Below, piece by piece: positions 38,201-51,287 of a stretch of 64,000 bases of DNA. Position 1 is the first letter of the stretch; every line of letters begins with the position of its first letter. Where the stretch lies: positions 24,793,470 to 24,857,469 of the forward strand of contig OY282496.1 of assembly GCA_958295605.1 (NCBI GenBank), given 5' to 3'. The stretch is from Ajuga chamaepitys. Its lineage: Eukaryota > Streptophyta > Magnoliopsida > Lamiales > Lamiaceae. The notes beneath the pieces were generated by a model. It saw only the letters and a program-made list of their open reading frames with translations, did not search any database and was not told where the DNA came from. The translations under genes were made by a program, and so were the position numbers.

Positions 38201-41200
38201 CTAACTACGCACAATGTGACTCAATTCGACTTCTGGGATCAACAAGCACCAACTATTTGACTCCGTTCGACTTCTCGGATCATTAAGTCTTCTATTTGAC
38301 CGCAATTGACTTCTCGGATCAACAAGTCTTCCGTTTGACCGAATTCGGCTTCACGGATCAACAAGTACCCCCAACTTGATCCGTTTGGTTTATCAAGTCA
38401 CTAACTACGCACAATGTGACTCAATTCGACTTCTGGGATCAACAAGCACCAACTATTTGACTCCGTTCGACTTCTCAGATCATTAAGTCTTCTATTTGAC
38501 CCCAATTGACTTCTCGGATCAACAAGTATTTCGTTTGACCGAATTCGGCTTCACGGATCAACAAGTAAACCCAACTGGATCCGTTTGGATTATCAAGTCA
38601 CTAACTACGCACAATGTGACTCAATTCGACTTCTGGGATCAGCAAGCACCAACTATTTGACTCCGTTCGACTTCTCGGATCATTAAGTCTTCTATTTGAC
38701 CCCAATTGACTTCTCGGATCACCAAGTCTTCCGTTTGACCGAATTCGGCTTCACGGATCAACAAGTACCCCCAACTTGATCCGTTTGGTTTTTCAACTCA
38801 CTAACTACGCACAATGTGACTCAATTCGACTTCTGGGATCAACAAGCACCAACTATTTGACTCCGTTCGACTTCTCAGATCATTAAGTCTTCTATTTGAC
38901 CCCAATTGACTTCTCGGATCAACAAGTATTTCGTTTGACCGAATTCGGCTTCACGGATCAACAAGTAAACCCAACTGGATCCGTTTGGATTATCAAGTCA
39001 CTAACTACGCACAATGTGACTCAATTCGACTTCTGGGATCAGCAAGCACCAACTATTTGACTCCGTTCGACTTCTCGGATCATTAAGTCTTCTATTTGAC
39101 CCCAATTGACTTCTCGGATCAACAAGTCTTCCGTTTGACCGAATTCGGCTTCACGGATCAACAAGTAAACCCAACTTGATCCGTTTGGATTCTCAAGTCA
39201 CTAACTACGCACAATGTGACTCAATTCGACTTCTGGGATCAGCAAGCACCAACTACTTGACTCCGTTCGACTTCTCGGATCATTAAGTCTTCTATTTGAC
39301 CCCAATTGACTTCTCGGATCAACAAGTCTTCCGTTTGACCGAATTCGGCTTCACGGATCAACAAGTACCCCCAACTTGATCCGTTTGGTTTATCATGTCA
39401 CTAACTACGCACAATGTGACTCGATTCGGCTTCTGGGATCAACAAGCACCAACTATTTGACTCCGTTCGACTTCTCGGATCATTAAGTCTTCTATTTGAC
39501 CCCAATTGACTTCTCGGATCAACAAGTCTTCCGTTTGACCGAATTCGGCTTCACGGATCAACAAGTACCCCCAACTTGATCCGTTTGGTTAATCAAGTCA
39601 CTAACTACGCACAATGTGACTCAATTCGACTTCTGGGATCAACAAGCACCAACTATTTGACTCCGTTCGACTTCTCGGATCATTAAGTCTTCTATTTGAC
39701 CGCAATTGACTTCTCGGATCAACAAGTCTTCCGTTTGACCGAATTCGGCTTCACGGATCAACAAGTACCCCCAACTTGATCCGTTTGGTTTATCAAGTCA
39801 CTAACTACGCACAATGTGACTCAATTCGGCTTCTGGGATAAACAAGGACCAACTATTTGACTCCGTTCGACTTCTCGGATCATTAAGTCTTCTATTTGAC
39901 CCCAATTGACTTCTCGGATCAACAAGTCTTCTGTTTGACCGAATTCGGCTTCACGGATCAACAAGTACCCCCAACTTGATCCGTTTGGTTTATCAAGTCA
40001 CTAACTACGCACAATGTGACTCAATTCGACTTCTGGGATCAACAAGCACCAACTATTTGACTCCGGTCGACTCCACGGATCATTAAGTCTTCTATTGTAC
40101 CCCAATTGACTTCTCGGATCAACAAGTCTTCCGTTTGACCGAATTCGGCTTCACGGATCAACAAGTACCCCCAACTTGATCTGTTTGATTTATCAAGTCA
40201 CTAACTACGCACAATGTGACTCAATTCGACTTCTGGGATCAACAAGCACCAACTATTTGACTCCGTTCGACTTCTCAGATCATTAAGTCTTCTATTTGAC
40301 CCCAATTGACATCTCGGATCAACAAGTCTTTCGTTTGACTGAATTCGGCTTCCCGGATCAACAAGTAAACCCAACTGGATCCGTTTGGATTATCAAGTCA
40401 CTAACTACGCACAATGTGACTCAATTCGACTTCTGGGATCAGCAAGCACCAACTATTTGACTCCGTTCGACTTCTCGGATGATTAAGTCTTCTATTTGAC
40501 CCCAATTGACTTCTCGGATCAACAAGTCTTCCGTTTGACCGAATTCGGCTTCACGGATCAACAAGTACCCCCAACTTGATCCGTTTGGTTTTTCAACTCA
40601 CTAACTACGCACAATGTGACTCAATTCGACTTCTGGGATCAACAAGCACCAACTATTTGACTCCGTTCGACTTCTCAGATCATTAAGTCTTCTATTTGAC
40701 CCCAATTGACTTCTCGGATCAACAAGTATTTCGTTTGACCGAATTCGGCTTCACGGATCAACAAGTAAACCCAACTGGATCCGTTTGGATTATCAAGTCA
40801 CTAACTACGCACAATGTGACTCAATTCGACTTCTGGGATCAGCAAGCACCAACTATTTGACTCCGTTCGACTTCTCGGATCATTAAGTCTTCTATTTGAC
40901 CCCAATTGACTTCTCGGATCACCAAGTCTTCCGTTTGACCGAATTCGGCTTCACGGATCAACAAGTACCCCCAACTTGATCCGTTTGGTTTTTCAAGTCA
41001 CTAACTACGCACAATGTGACTCAATTCGACTTCTGGGATCAACAAGCACCAACTATTTGACTCCGTTCGACTTCACGGATCATTAAGTCTTCTATTGTAC
41101 CCCAATTGACTTCTCGGATCAACAAGTCTTCCGTTTGACCGAATTCGGCTTCACGGATCAACAAGTACCCCGAACTTGATCTGTTTAATTTATCAAGTCA

Positions 41201-42484
41201 CTAACTACGCACAATGTGACTCAATTCGACTTCTGGGATCAACAAGCACCAACTATTTGACTCCGTTCGACTTCTCGGATCATTAAGTCTTCTATTTGAC
41301 CCCAATTGACTTCTCGGATCAACAAGTCTTTCGTTTGACCGAATTCGGCTTCACAGATCAACAAGTACCCCCAACTTGATCCGTTTGGTTTATCAAGTCA
41401 CTAACTACGCACAATGTGACTCAATTCGACTTCTGGGATCAGCAAGCACCAACTATTTGACTCCGTTCGACTTCTCAGATCATTAAGTCTTCTATTTGAC
41501 CCCAATTGACTTCTCGGATCAACAAGTCTTTCGTTTGACTGAATTCGGCTTCACGGATCAACAAGTAAACCCAACTTGATCCGTTTGGATTATCAAGTCA
41601 CTAACTACGCACAAAGTGACTCAATACGGCTTATGGGATAAACAAGCACCAACTATTTGACTCCGTTCGACTTCACGGATCATTAAGTCTTCTATTGTAC
41701 CCCAATTGACTTCTCGGATCAACAAGTCTTCCGTTTGACCGAATTCGGCTTCGCGGATCAACAAGTACCCCCAACTTGATCTGTTTGATTTATCAAGTCA
41801 CTAACTACGCACAATGTGACTCAATTCGACGTCTGGGATCAACAAGCACCAACTATTTGACTCCGTTCGACTTCTCAGATCATTAAGTCTTCTAGTTGAC
41901 CCCAATTGACTTCTCGGATCAACAAGTCTTCCGTTTGACTGAATTCGGCTTCACGGATCAACAAGTACCCCCAACTTGATCTGTTTGATTTATCAAGTCA
42001 CTAACTACGCATAATGTGACTCAATTCGACTTCGGGGATCAACATGCACCAACTATTTGACTCCGTTCGACTCCACGGATGATTAAGTCTTCTATTGTAC
42101 CCCAATTGACTTCTCAGATCAACAAGTCTTCCGTTTGACCGAATTCGGCTTCACGGATCAACAAGTACCCCCAACTTGATCTGTTTGATTTATCAAGTCA
42201 CTAACTACGCACAATGTGACTCAATTCGACTTCTGGGATCAACAAGCACCAACTATTTGACTCCGTTCGACTTCTCAGATCATTAAGTCTTCTATTTGAC
42301 CCCAATTGACTTCTCGGATCAACAAGTCTTTCGTTTGACCGGATTCGGCTTCACGGATCAACAAGTAAACCCAACTTGATCCGTTTGGATTATCAAGTCA
42401 CTAACTACGCGCAATGTGACTCAATTCGGCTTCTGGGATAAACAAGCACCAACTATTTGACTCCGTTCGACTTCTCGGATCATT
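35285..42484 (+). repeat. HOR family B, 18-mer and 16-mer copies
   Basis: Diagnostic monomers recur: TTTATCATG with TCGATTCGGC at 35685, 39285 and 42485 (3600 and 3200 bp), and GGGATAAACAAGGACC about 550 bp later each time (near 36235, 39835 and 43036). The first copy is 18 monomers and the second 16. The difference lies in a local dimer: AAGTATTTCG / ACTGGATCC alternating with CACCAAGTC / TTTTTCAACTC. AAGTATTTCG starts monomers at 37085, 37485, 38485, 38885 and 40685. Unlike later copies, these have no 201-bp monomer, so the 1-bp insertion arose after this part. Confidence 0.82.
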
Positions 42485-45400
42485 AAGTCTTCTATTTGAC
42501 CCCAATTGACTTCTCGGATTCAACAGGTCTTCCGCTTGACCGAATTCGGCTTCACGGATCAACAAGTACCCCCAACTTGATCCGTTTGGTTTATCATGTC
42601 ACTAACTACGCACAATGTGACTCGATTCGGCTTCTGGGATCAACAAGCACCAACTATTTGACTCCGTTCGACTTCTCGAATCATTAAGTCTTCTATTTGA
42701 CCCCAATTGACTTCTCGGATCAACAAGTCTTCCGTTTGACCGAATTCGGCTTCACGGATCAACAAGTACCCCCAACTTGATCCGTTTGGTTAATCAAGTC
42801 ACTAACTACGCACAATGTGAGTCAATTCGACTTCTGGGATCAACAAGCACCAACTATTTGACTCCGTTCGACTTCTCGGATCATTAAGTCTTCTATTTGA
42901 CCGCAATTGACTTCTCGGATCAACAAGTCTTCCGTTTGACCGAATTCGGCTTCACGGATCAACAAGTACCCCCAACTTGATCCGTTTGGTTTATCAAGTC
43001 ACTAACTACGCACAATGTGACTCAATTCGGCTTCTGGGATAAACAAGGACCAACTATTTGACTCCGTTCGACTTCTCGGATCATTAAGTCTTCTATTTGA
43101 CCCCAATTGACTTCTCGGATCAACAAGTCTTCCGTTTGACCGAATTCGGCTTCACGGATCAACAAGTACCCCCAACTTGATCTGTTTGATTTATCAAGTC
43201 ACTAACTACGCACAATGTGACTCAATTCGACTTCTGGGGTCAACAAGCATCAACTATTTGACTCCGTTCGACTCCACGGATCATTAAGTCTTCTATTGTA
43301 CCCCAATTGACTTCTCGGATCAACAAGTCTTCCGTTTGACCGAATTCGGCTTCACGGATCAACAAGTACCCCCAACTTGATCTGTTTGATTTATCAAGTC
43401 ACTAACTACGCACAATGTGACTCAATTCGACTTCTGGGATCAACAAGCACCAACTATTTGACTCCGTTCGACTTCTCGGATCATTAAGTCTTCTATTTGA
43501 CCCCAATTGACTTCTCGGATCAACAAGTCTTCCGTTTGACAGAATTCGGCTTCACGGATCAACAAGTAAACCCAACTTGATCCGTTTGGATTCTCAAGTC
43601 ACTAACTACGCACAATGTGACTGAATTCGACTTCTGGGATCAGCAAGCACCAACTATTTGACTCCGTTCGACTTCTCGGATCATTAAGTCTTCTATTTGA
43701 CCCCAATTGACTTCTCGGATCAACAAGTCTTCCGTTTAACCGAATTCGGCTTTACGGATCAACAAGTACCCCCAACTTGATCCGTTTGGTTTTTCAACTC
43801 ACTAACTACGCACAATGTGACTCAATTCGACTTCTGGGATCAGCAAGCACCAACTATTTGACTCCGTTCGACTTCTCGGATCATTAAGTCTTCTATTTGA
43901 CCCCAATTGACTTCTCGGATCAACAAGTCTTCCGTTTGACCGAATTCGGCTTCACGGATCAACAAGTACCCCCAACTTGATCCGTTTGGTTTTTCAAGTC
44001 ACTAACTACGCACAATGTGACTCAATTCGACTTCTGGGATCAGCAAGCACCAACTATTTGACTCCGTTCGACTTCACGGATCATTAAGTCTTCTATTTGA
44101 CCCCAATTGACTTCTCGGATCACCAAGTCTTCCGTTTGACCGAATTCGGCTTCACGGATCAACAAGTACCCCCAACTTGATCCGTTTGGTTTTTCAAGTC
44201 ACTAACTACGCACAATGTGACTCAATTCGACTTCTGGGATCAACAAGCACCAACTATTTGACTCCGTTCGACTTCACGGATCATTAAGTCTTCTATTGTA
44301 CCCCAATTGACTTCTCGGATCAACAAGTCTTCCGTTTGACCGAATTCGGCTTCACGGATCAACAAGTACCCCCAACTTGATCGGTTTAATTTATCAAGTC
44401 ACTAACTACGCACAATGTGACTCAATTCGACTTCTTGGATCAACAAGCACCAACTATTTGACTCCGTTCGACTTCTCGGATCATTAAGTCTTCTATTTGA
44501 CCCCAATTGACTTCTCGGATCAACAAGTCTTTCGTTTGACCGAATTCGGCTTCACAGATCAACAAGTACCCCCAACTTGATCCGTTTGGTTTATCAAGTC
44601 ACTAACTACGCACAATGTGACTCAATTCGACTTCTGGGATCAGCAAGCACCAACTATTTGACTCCGTTCGACTTCTCAGATCATTAAGTCTTCTATTTGA
44701 CCCCAATTGACTTCTCGGATCAACAAGTCTTTCGTTTGACCGAATTCGGCTTCACGGATCAACAAGTAAACCCAACTTGATCCGTTTGGATTATCAAGTC
44801 ACTAACTACGCACAATGTGACTCAATACGGCTTATGGGATAAACAAGCACCAACTATTTGACTCCGTTCGACTTCACGGATCATTAAGTCTTCTATTGTA
44901 CCCCAATTGACTTCTCGGATCAACAAGTCTTCCGTTTGACCGAATTCGGCTTCGCGGATCAACAAGTACCCCCAACTTGATCTGTTTGATTTATCAAGTC
45001 ACTAACTACGCACAATGTGACTCAATTCGACGTCTGGGATCAACAAGCACCAACTATTTGACTCCGTTCGACTTCTCAGATCATTAAGTCTTCTAGTTGA
45101 CCCCAATTGACTTCTCGGATCAACAAGTCTTCCGTTTGACTGAATTCGGCTTCACGGATCAACAAGTACCCCCAACTTGATCTGTTTGATTTATCAAGTC
45201 ACTAACTACGCACAATGTGACTCAATTCGACTTCGGGGATCAACATGCACCAACTATTTGACTCCGTTCGACTCCACGGATGATTAAGTCTTCTATTGTA
45301 CCCCAATTGACTTCTCAGATCAACAAGTCTTCCGTTTGACCGAATTCGGCTTCACGGATCAACAAGTACCCCCAACTTGATCTGTTTGATTTATCAAGTC

Positions 45401-45685
45401 ACTAACTACGCACAATGTGACTCAATTCGACTTCTGGGATCAACAAGCACCAACTATTTGACTCCGTTCGACTTCTCAGATCATTAAGTCTTCTATTTGA
45501 CCCCAATTGACTTCTCGGATCAACAAGTCTTTCGTTTGACCGGATTCGGCTTCACGGATCAACAAGTAAACCCAACTTGATCCGTTTGGATTATCAAGTC
45601 ACTAACTACGCGCAATGTGACTCAATTCGGCTTCTGGGATAAACAAGCACCAACTATTTGACTCCGTTCGACTTCTCGGATCATT
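42485..45685 (+). repeat. HOR family B copy, 3201 bp (16-mer)
   Basis: This is the first copy to start with the 201-bp monomer. Its first monomers still carry the older TTTATCATG / TCGATTCGG type. From about 43.1 kb the order of variants (GTCAACAAGCATC, GACAGAATTC, TTTAACCG with TTTACGG, CACCAAGTC, GATCGG, TCAATACGGCTTATGG, TTCGCGG, TCTAGTTG, TTCGGGGATC, GGATTCGG) is repeated 3201 bp downstream. GACAGAATTC is at 43541 and 46742, and TCAATACGG at 44822 and 48023. Confidence 0.86.
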
Positions 45686-48600
45686 AAGTCTTCTATTTGA
45701 CCCCAATTGACTTCTCGGATTCAACAGGTCTTCCGTTTGACCGAATTCGGCTTCACGGATCAACAAGTACCCCCAACTTGATCCGTTTGGTTTTTCAACT
45801 CACTAACTACGCACAATGTGACTCAATTCGACTTCTGGGATCAACAAGCACCAACTATTTGACTCCGTTCGACTTCTCAGATCATTAAGTCTTCTATTTG
45901 ACCCCAATTGACTTCTCGGATCAACAAGTCTTTCGTTTGACCGAATTCGGCTTCACGGATCAACAAGTAAACCCAACTGGATCCGTTTGGATTATCAAGT
46001 CACTTACTACGCACAATGTGACTCAATTCGACTTCTGGGATCAGCAAGCACCAACTATTTGACTCCGTTCGACTTCTCGGACCATTAAGTCTTCTATTTG
46101 ACCCCAATTGACTTCTCGGATCAACAAGTCTTCCGTTTGACCGAATTCGGCTTCACGGATCAACAAGTACCCCCAACTTGATCCGTTTGGTTTTTCAAGT
46201 CACTAACTACGCACAATGTGACTCAATTCGACTTCTGGGATCAACAAGCACCAACTATTTGACTCCGTTCGACTTCACGGATCATTAAGTCTTGTATTCT
46301 ATCCCAATTGACTTCTCGGATCAACAAGTCTTCCGTTTGACCGAATTCGGCTTCACGGATCAACAAGTACCCCCAACTTGATCTGTTTGATTTATCAAGT
46401 CACTAACTACGCACAATGTGACTCAATTCGACTTCTGGGGTCAACAAGCATCAACTATTTGACTCCGTTCGACTCCACAGATCATTAAGTCTTCTATTGT
46501 ACCCCAATTGACTTCTCGGATCAACAAGTCTTCCGTTTGACCGAATTCGGCTTCACGGATCAACAAGTACCCCCAACTTGATCTGTTTGATTTATCAAGT
46601 CACTAACTACGCACAATGTGACTCAATTCGACTTCTGGGATCAACAAGCACCAACTATTTGACTCCGTTCGACTTCTCGGATCATTAAGTCTTCTATTTG
46701 ACCCCAATTGACTTCTCGGATCAACAAGTCTTCCGTTTGACAGAATTCGGCTTCACGGATCAACAAGTAAACCCAACTTGATCCGTTTGGATTCTCAAGT
46801 CACTAACTACGCACAATGTGACTGAATTCGACTTCTGGGATCAGCAAGCACCAACTATTTGACTCCGTTCGACTTCTCGGATCATTAAGTCTTCTATTTG
46901 ACCCCAATTGACTTCTCGGATCAACAAGTCTTCCGTTTAACCGAATTCGGCTTTACGGATCAACAAGTACCCCCAACTTGATCCGTTTGGTTTTTCAACT
47001 CACTAACTACGCACAATGTGACTCAATTCGACTTCTGGGATCAGCAAGCACCAACTATTTGACTCCGTTCGACTTCTCGGATCATTAAGTCTTCTATTTG
47101 ACCCCAATTGACTTCTCGGATCAACAAGTCTTCCGTTTGACCGAATTCGGCTTCACGGATCAACAAGTACCCCCAACTTGATCCGTTTGGTTTTTCAAGT
47201 CACTAACTACGCACAATGTGACTCAATTCGACTTCTGGGATCAGCAAGCACCAACTATTTGACTCCGTTCGACTTCACGGATCATTAAGTCTTCTATTTG
47301 ACCCCAATTGACTTCTCGGATCACCAAGTCTTCCGTTTGACCGAATTCGGCTTCACGGATCAACAAGTACCCCCAACTTGATCCGTTTGGTTTTTCAAGT
47401 CACTAACTACGCACAATGTGACTCAATTCGACTTCTGGGATCAACAAGCACCAACTATTTGACTCCGTTAGACTTCACGGATCATTAAGTCTTCTATTGT
47501 ACCCCAATTGACTTCTCGGATCAACAAGTCTTCCGTTTGACCGAATTCGGCTTCACGGATCAACAAGTACCCCCAACTTGATCGGTTTAATTTATCAAGT
47601 CACTAACTACGCACAATGTGACTCAATTCGACTTCTGGGATCAACAAGCACCAACTATTTGACTCCGTTCGACTTCTCGGATCATTAAGTCTTCTATTTG
47701 ACCCCAATTGACTTCTCGGATCAACAAGTCTTTCGTTTGACCGAATTCGGCTTCACAGATCAACAAGTACCCCCAACTTGATCCGTTTGGTTTATCAAGT
47801 CACTAACTACGCACAATGTGACTCAATTCGACTTCTGGGATCAGCAAGCACCAACTATTTGACTCCGTTCGACTTCTCAGATCATTAAGTCTTCTATTTG
47901 ACCCCAATTAACTTCTCGGATCAACAAGTCTTTCGTTTGACCGAATTCGGCTTCACGGATCAACAAGTAAACCCAACTTGATCCGTATGGATTATCAAGT
48001 CACTAACTACGCACAATGTGACTCAATACGGCTTATGGGATAAACAAGCACCAACTATTTGACTCCGTTCGACTTCACGGATCATTAAGTCTTCTATTGT
48101 ACCCCAATTGACTTCTCGGATCAACAAGTCTTCCGTTTGACCGAATTCGGCTTCGCGGATCAACAAGTACCCCCAACTTGATCTGTTTGATTTATCAAGT
48201 CACTAACTACGCACAATGTGACTCAATTCGACGTCTGGGATCAACAAGCACCAACTATTTGACTCCGTTCGACTTCTCAGATCATTAAGTCTTCTAGTTG
48301 ACCCCAATTGACTTCTCGGATCAACAAGTCTTCCGTTTGACTGAATTCGGCTTCACGGATCAACAAGTACCCCCAACTTGATCTGTTTGATTTATCAAGT
48401 CACTAACTACGCACAATGTGACTCAATTCGACTTCGGGGATCAACATGCACCAACTATTTGACTCCGTTCGACTCCACGGATGATTAAGTCTTCTATTGT
48501 ACCCCAATTGACTTCTCAGATCAACAAGTCTTCCGTTTGACCGAATTCGGCTTCACGGATCAACAAGTACCCCCAACTTGATCTGTTTGATTTATCAAGT

Positions 48601-48886
48601 CACTAACTACGCACAATGTGACTCAATTCGACTTCTGGGATCAACAAGCACCAACTATTTGACTCCGTTCGACTTCTCAGATCATTAAGTCTTCTATTTG
48701 ACCCCAATTGACTTCTCGGATCAACAAGTCTTTCGTTTGACCGGATTCGGCTTCACGGATCAACAAGTAAACCCAACTTGATCCGTTTGGATTATCAAGT
48801 CACTAACTACGCGCAATGTGACTCAATTCGGCTTCTGGGATAAACAAACACCAACTATTTGACTCCGTTCGACTTCTCGGATCATT
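45686..48886 (+). repeat. HOR family B copy, 3201 bp (16-mer)
   Basis: This is a full 16-monomer copy opening with the 201-bp monomer, here with TTTTTCAACTC in place of TTTATCATG. Variants shared only with the copy at 51288 are GGACCATT at 46079, CTCCACAGATC near 46474 and CCGTTAGACTTC near 47465. One substitution, GATCCGTATGG near 47983, is seen only here. These sites make it the source or sister of the 51288 copy. Confidence 0.87.
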
Positions 48887-51287
48887 AAGTCTTCTATTTG
48901 ACCCCAATTGACTTCTCGGATTCAAGAGGTATTCCGTTTGACCGAATTCGGCTTCACGGATCAACAAGTACCCCCAACTTGATCCGTTTGGTTTTTCAAC
49001 TCACTAACTACGCACAATGTGACTCAATTCGACTTCTGGGATCAACAAGCACCAACTATTTGACTCCGTTCGACTTCTCAGATCATTAAGTCTTCTATTT
49101 GACCCCAATTGACTTCTCGGATCAACAAGTCTTTCGTTTGACCGAATTCGGCTTCACGGATCAACAAGTAAACCCAACTGGATCCGTTTGGATTATCAAG
49201 TCACTTACTACGCACAATGTGACTCAATTCGACTTCTGGGATCAGCAAGCACCAACTATTTGACTCCGTTCGACTTCTCGGATCATTAAGTCTTCTATTT
49301 GACCCCAATTGACTTCTCGGATCAACAAGTCTTCCGTTTGACCGAATTCGGCTTCACGGATCAACAAGTACCCCCAACTTGATCCGTTTGGTTTTTCAAG
49401 TCACTAACTACGCACAATGTGACTCAATTCGACTTCTGGGATCAACAAGCACCAACTATTTGACTCCGTTCGACTTCACGGATCATTAAGTCTTGTATTC
49501 TATCCCAATTGACTTCTCGGATCAACAAGTCTTCCATTTGACCGAATTCGGCTTCACGGATCAACAAGTACCCCCAACTTGATCTGTTTGATTTATCAAG
49601 TCACTAACTACGCACAATGTGACTCAATTCGACTTCTGGGGTCAACAAGCATCAACTATTTGACTCCGTTCGACTCCACGGATCATTAAGTCTTCTATTG
49701 TACCCCAATTGACTTCTCGGATCAACAAGTCTTCCGTTTGACCGAATTCGGCTTCACGGATCAACAAGTACCCCCAACTTGATCTGTTTGATTTATCAAG
49801 TCACTAACTACGCACAATGTGACTCAATTCGACTTCTGGGATCAACAAGCACCAACTATTTGACTCCGTTCGACTTCTCGGATCATTAAGTCTTCTATTT
49901 GACCCCAATTGACTTCTCGGATCAACAAGTCTTCCGTTTGACAGAATTCGGCTTCACGGATCAACAAGTAAACCCAACTTGATCCGTTTGGATTCTCAAG
50001 TCACTAACTACGCACAATGTGACTGAATTCGACTTCTGGGATCAGCAAGCACCAACTATTTGACTCCGTTCGACTTCTCGGATCATTAAGTCTTCTATTT
50101 GACCCCAATTGACTTCTCGGATCAACAAGTCTTCCGTTTAACCGAATTCGGCTTTACGGATCAACAAGTACCCCCAACTTGATCCGTTTGGTTTTTCAAC
50201 TCACTAACTACGCACAATGTGACTCAATTCGACTTCTGGGATCAGCAAGCACCAACTATTTGACTCCGTTCGACTTCTCAGATCATTAAGTCTTCTATTT
50301 GACCCCAATTGACTTCTCGGATCAACAAGTCTTTCGTTTGACCGAATTCGGCTTCACGGATCAACAAGTAAACCCAACTTGATCCGTTTGGATTATCAAG
50401 TCACTAACTACGCACAATGTGACTCAATACGGCTTATGGGATAAACAAGCACCAACTATTTGACTCCGTTCGACTTCACGGATCATTAAGTCTTCTATTG
50501 TACCCCAATTGACTTCTCGGATCAACAAGTCTTCCGTTTGACCGAATTCGGCTTCGCGGATCAACAAGTACCCCCAACTTGATCTGTTTGATTTATCAAG
50601 TCACTAACTACGCACAATGTGACTCAATTCGACGTCTGGGATCAACAAGCACCAACTATTTGACTCCGTTCGACTTCTCAGATCATTAAGTCTTCTAGTT
50701 GACCCCAATTGACTTCTCGGATCAACAAGTCTTCCGTTTGACTGAATTCGGCTTCACGGATCAACAAGTACCCCCAACTTGATCTGTTTGATTTATCAAG
50801 TCACTAACTACGCACAATGTGACTCAATTCGACTTCGGGGATCAACATGCACCAACTATTTGACTCCGTTCGACTCCACGGATGATTAAGCCTTCTATTG
50901 TACCCCAATTGACTTCTCAGATCAACAAGTCTTCCGTTTGACCGAATTCGGCTTCACGGATCAACAAGTACCCCCAACTTGATCTGTTTGATTTATCAAG
51001 TCACTAACTACGCACAATGTGACTCAATTCGACTTCTGGGATCAACAAGCACCAACTATTTGACTCCGTTCGACTTCTCAGATCATTAAGTCTTCTATTT
51101 GACCCCAATTGACTTCTCGGATCAACAAGTCTTTCGTTTGACCGGATTCGGCTTCACGGATCAACAAGTAAACCCAACTTGATCCGTTTGGATTATCAAG
51201 TCACTAACTACGCGCAATGTGTCTCAATTCGGCTTCTGGGATAAACAAGCACCAACTATTTGACTCCGTTCGACTTCTCGGATCATT
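48887..51287 (+). repeat. HOR family B copy with a four-monomer deletion, 2401 bp (12-mer)
   Basis: Compared with the previous copy, the equivalents of 47087-47886 (800 bp) are missing. The monomer at 50088 is the junction: its front has the TTTAACCG / TTTACGG variants of the monomer at 46887, and its end has the CTCAGATCATT of the monomer at 47687. The exchange was therefore in register. The opening 201-bp monomer reads GGATTCAAGAGGTATTCCG, a form shared only with 54489. Confidence 0.87.
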
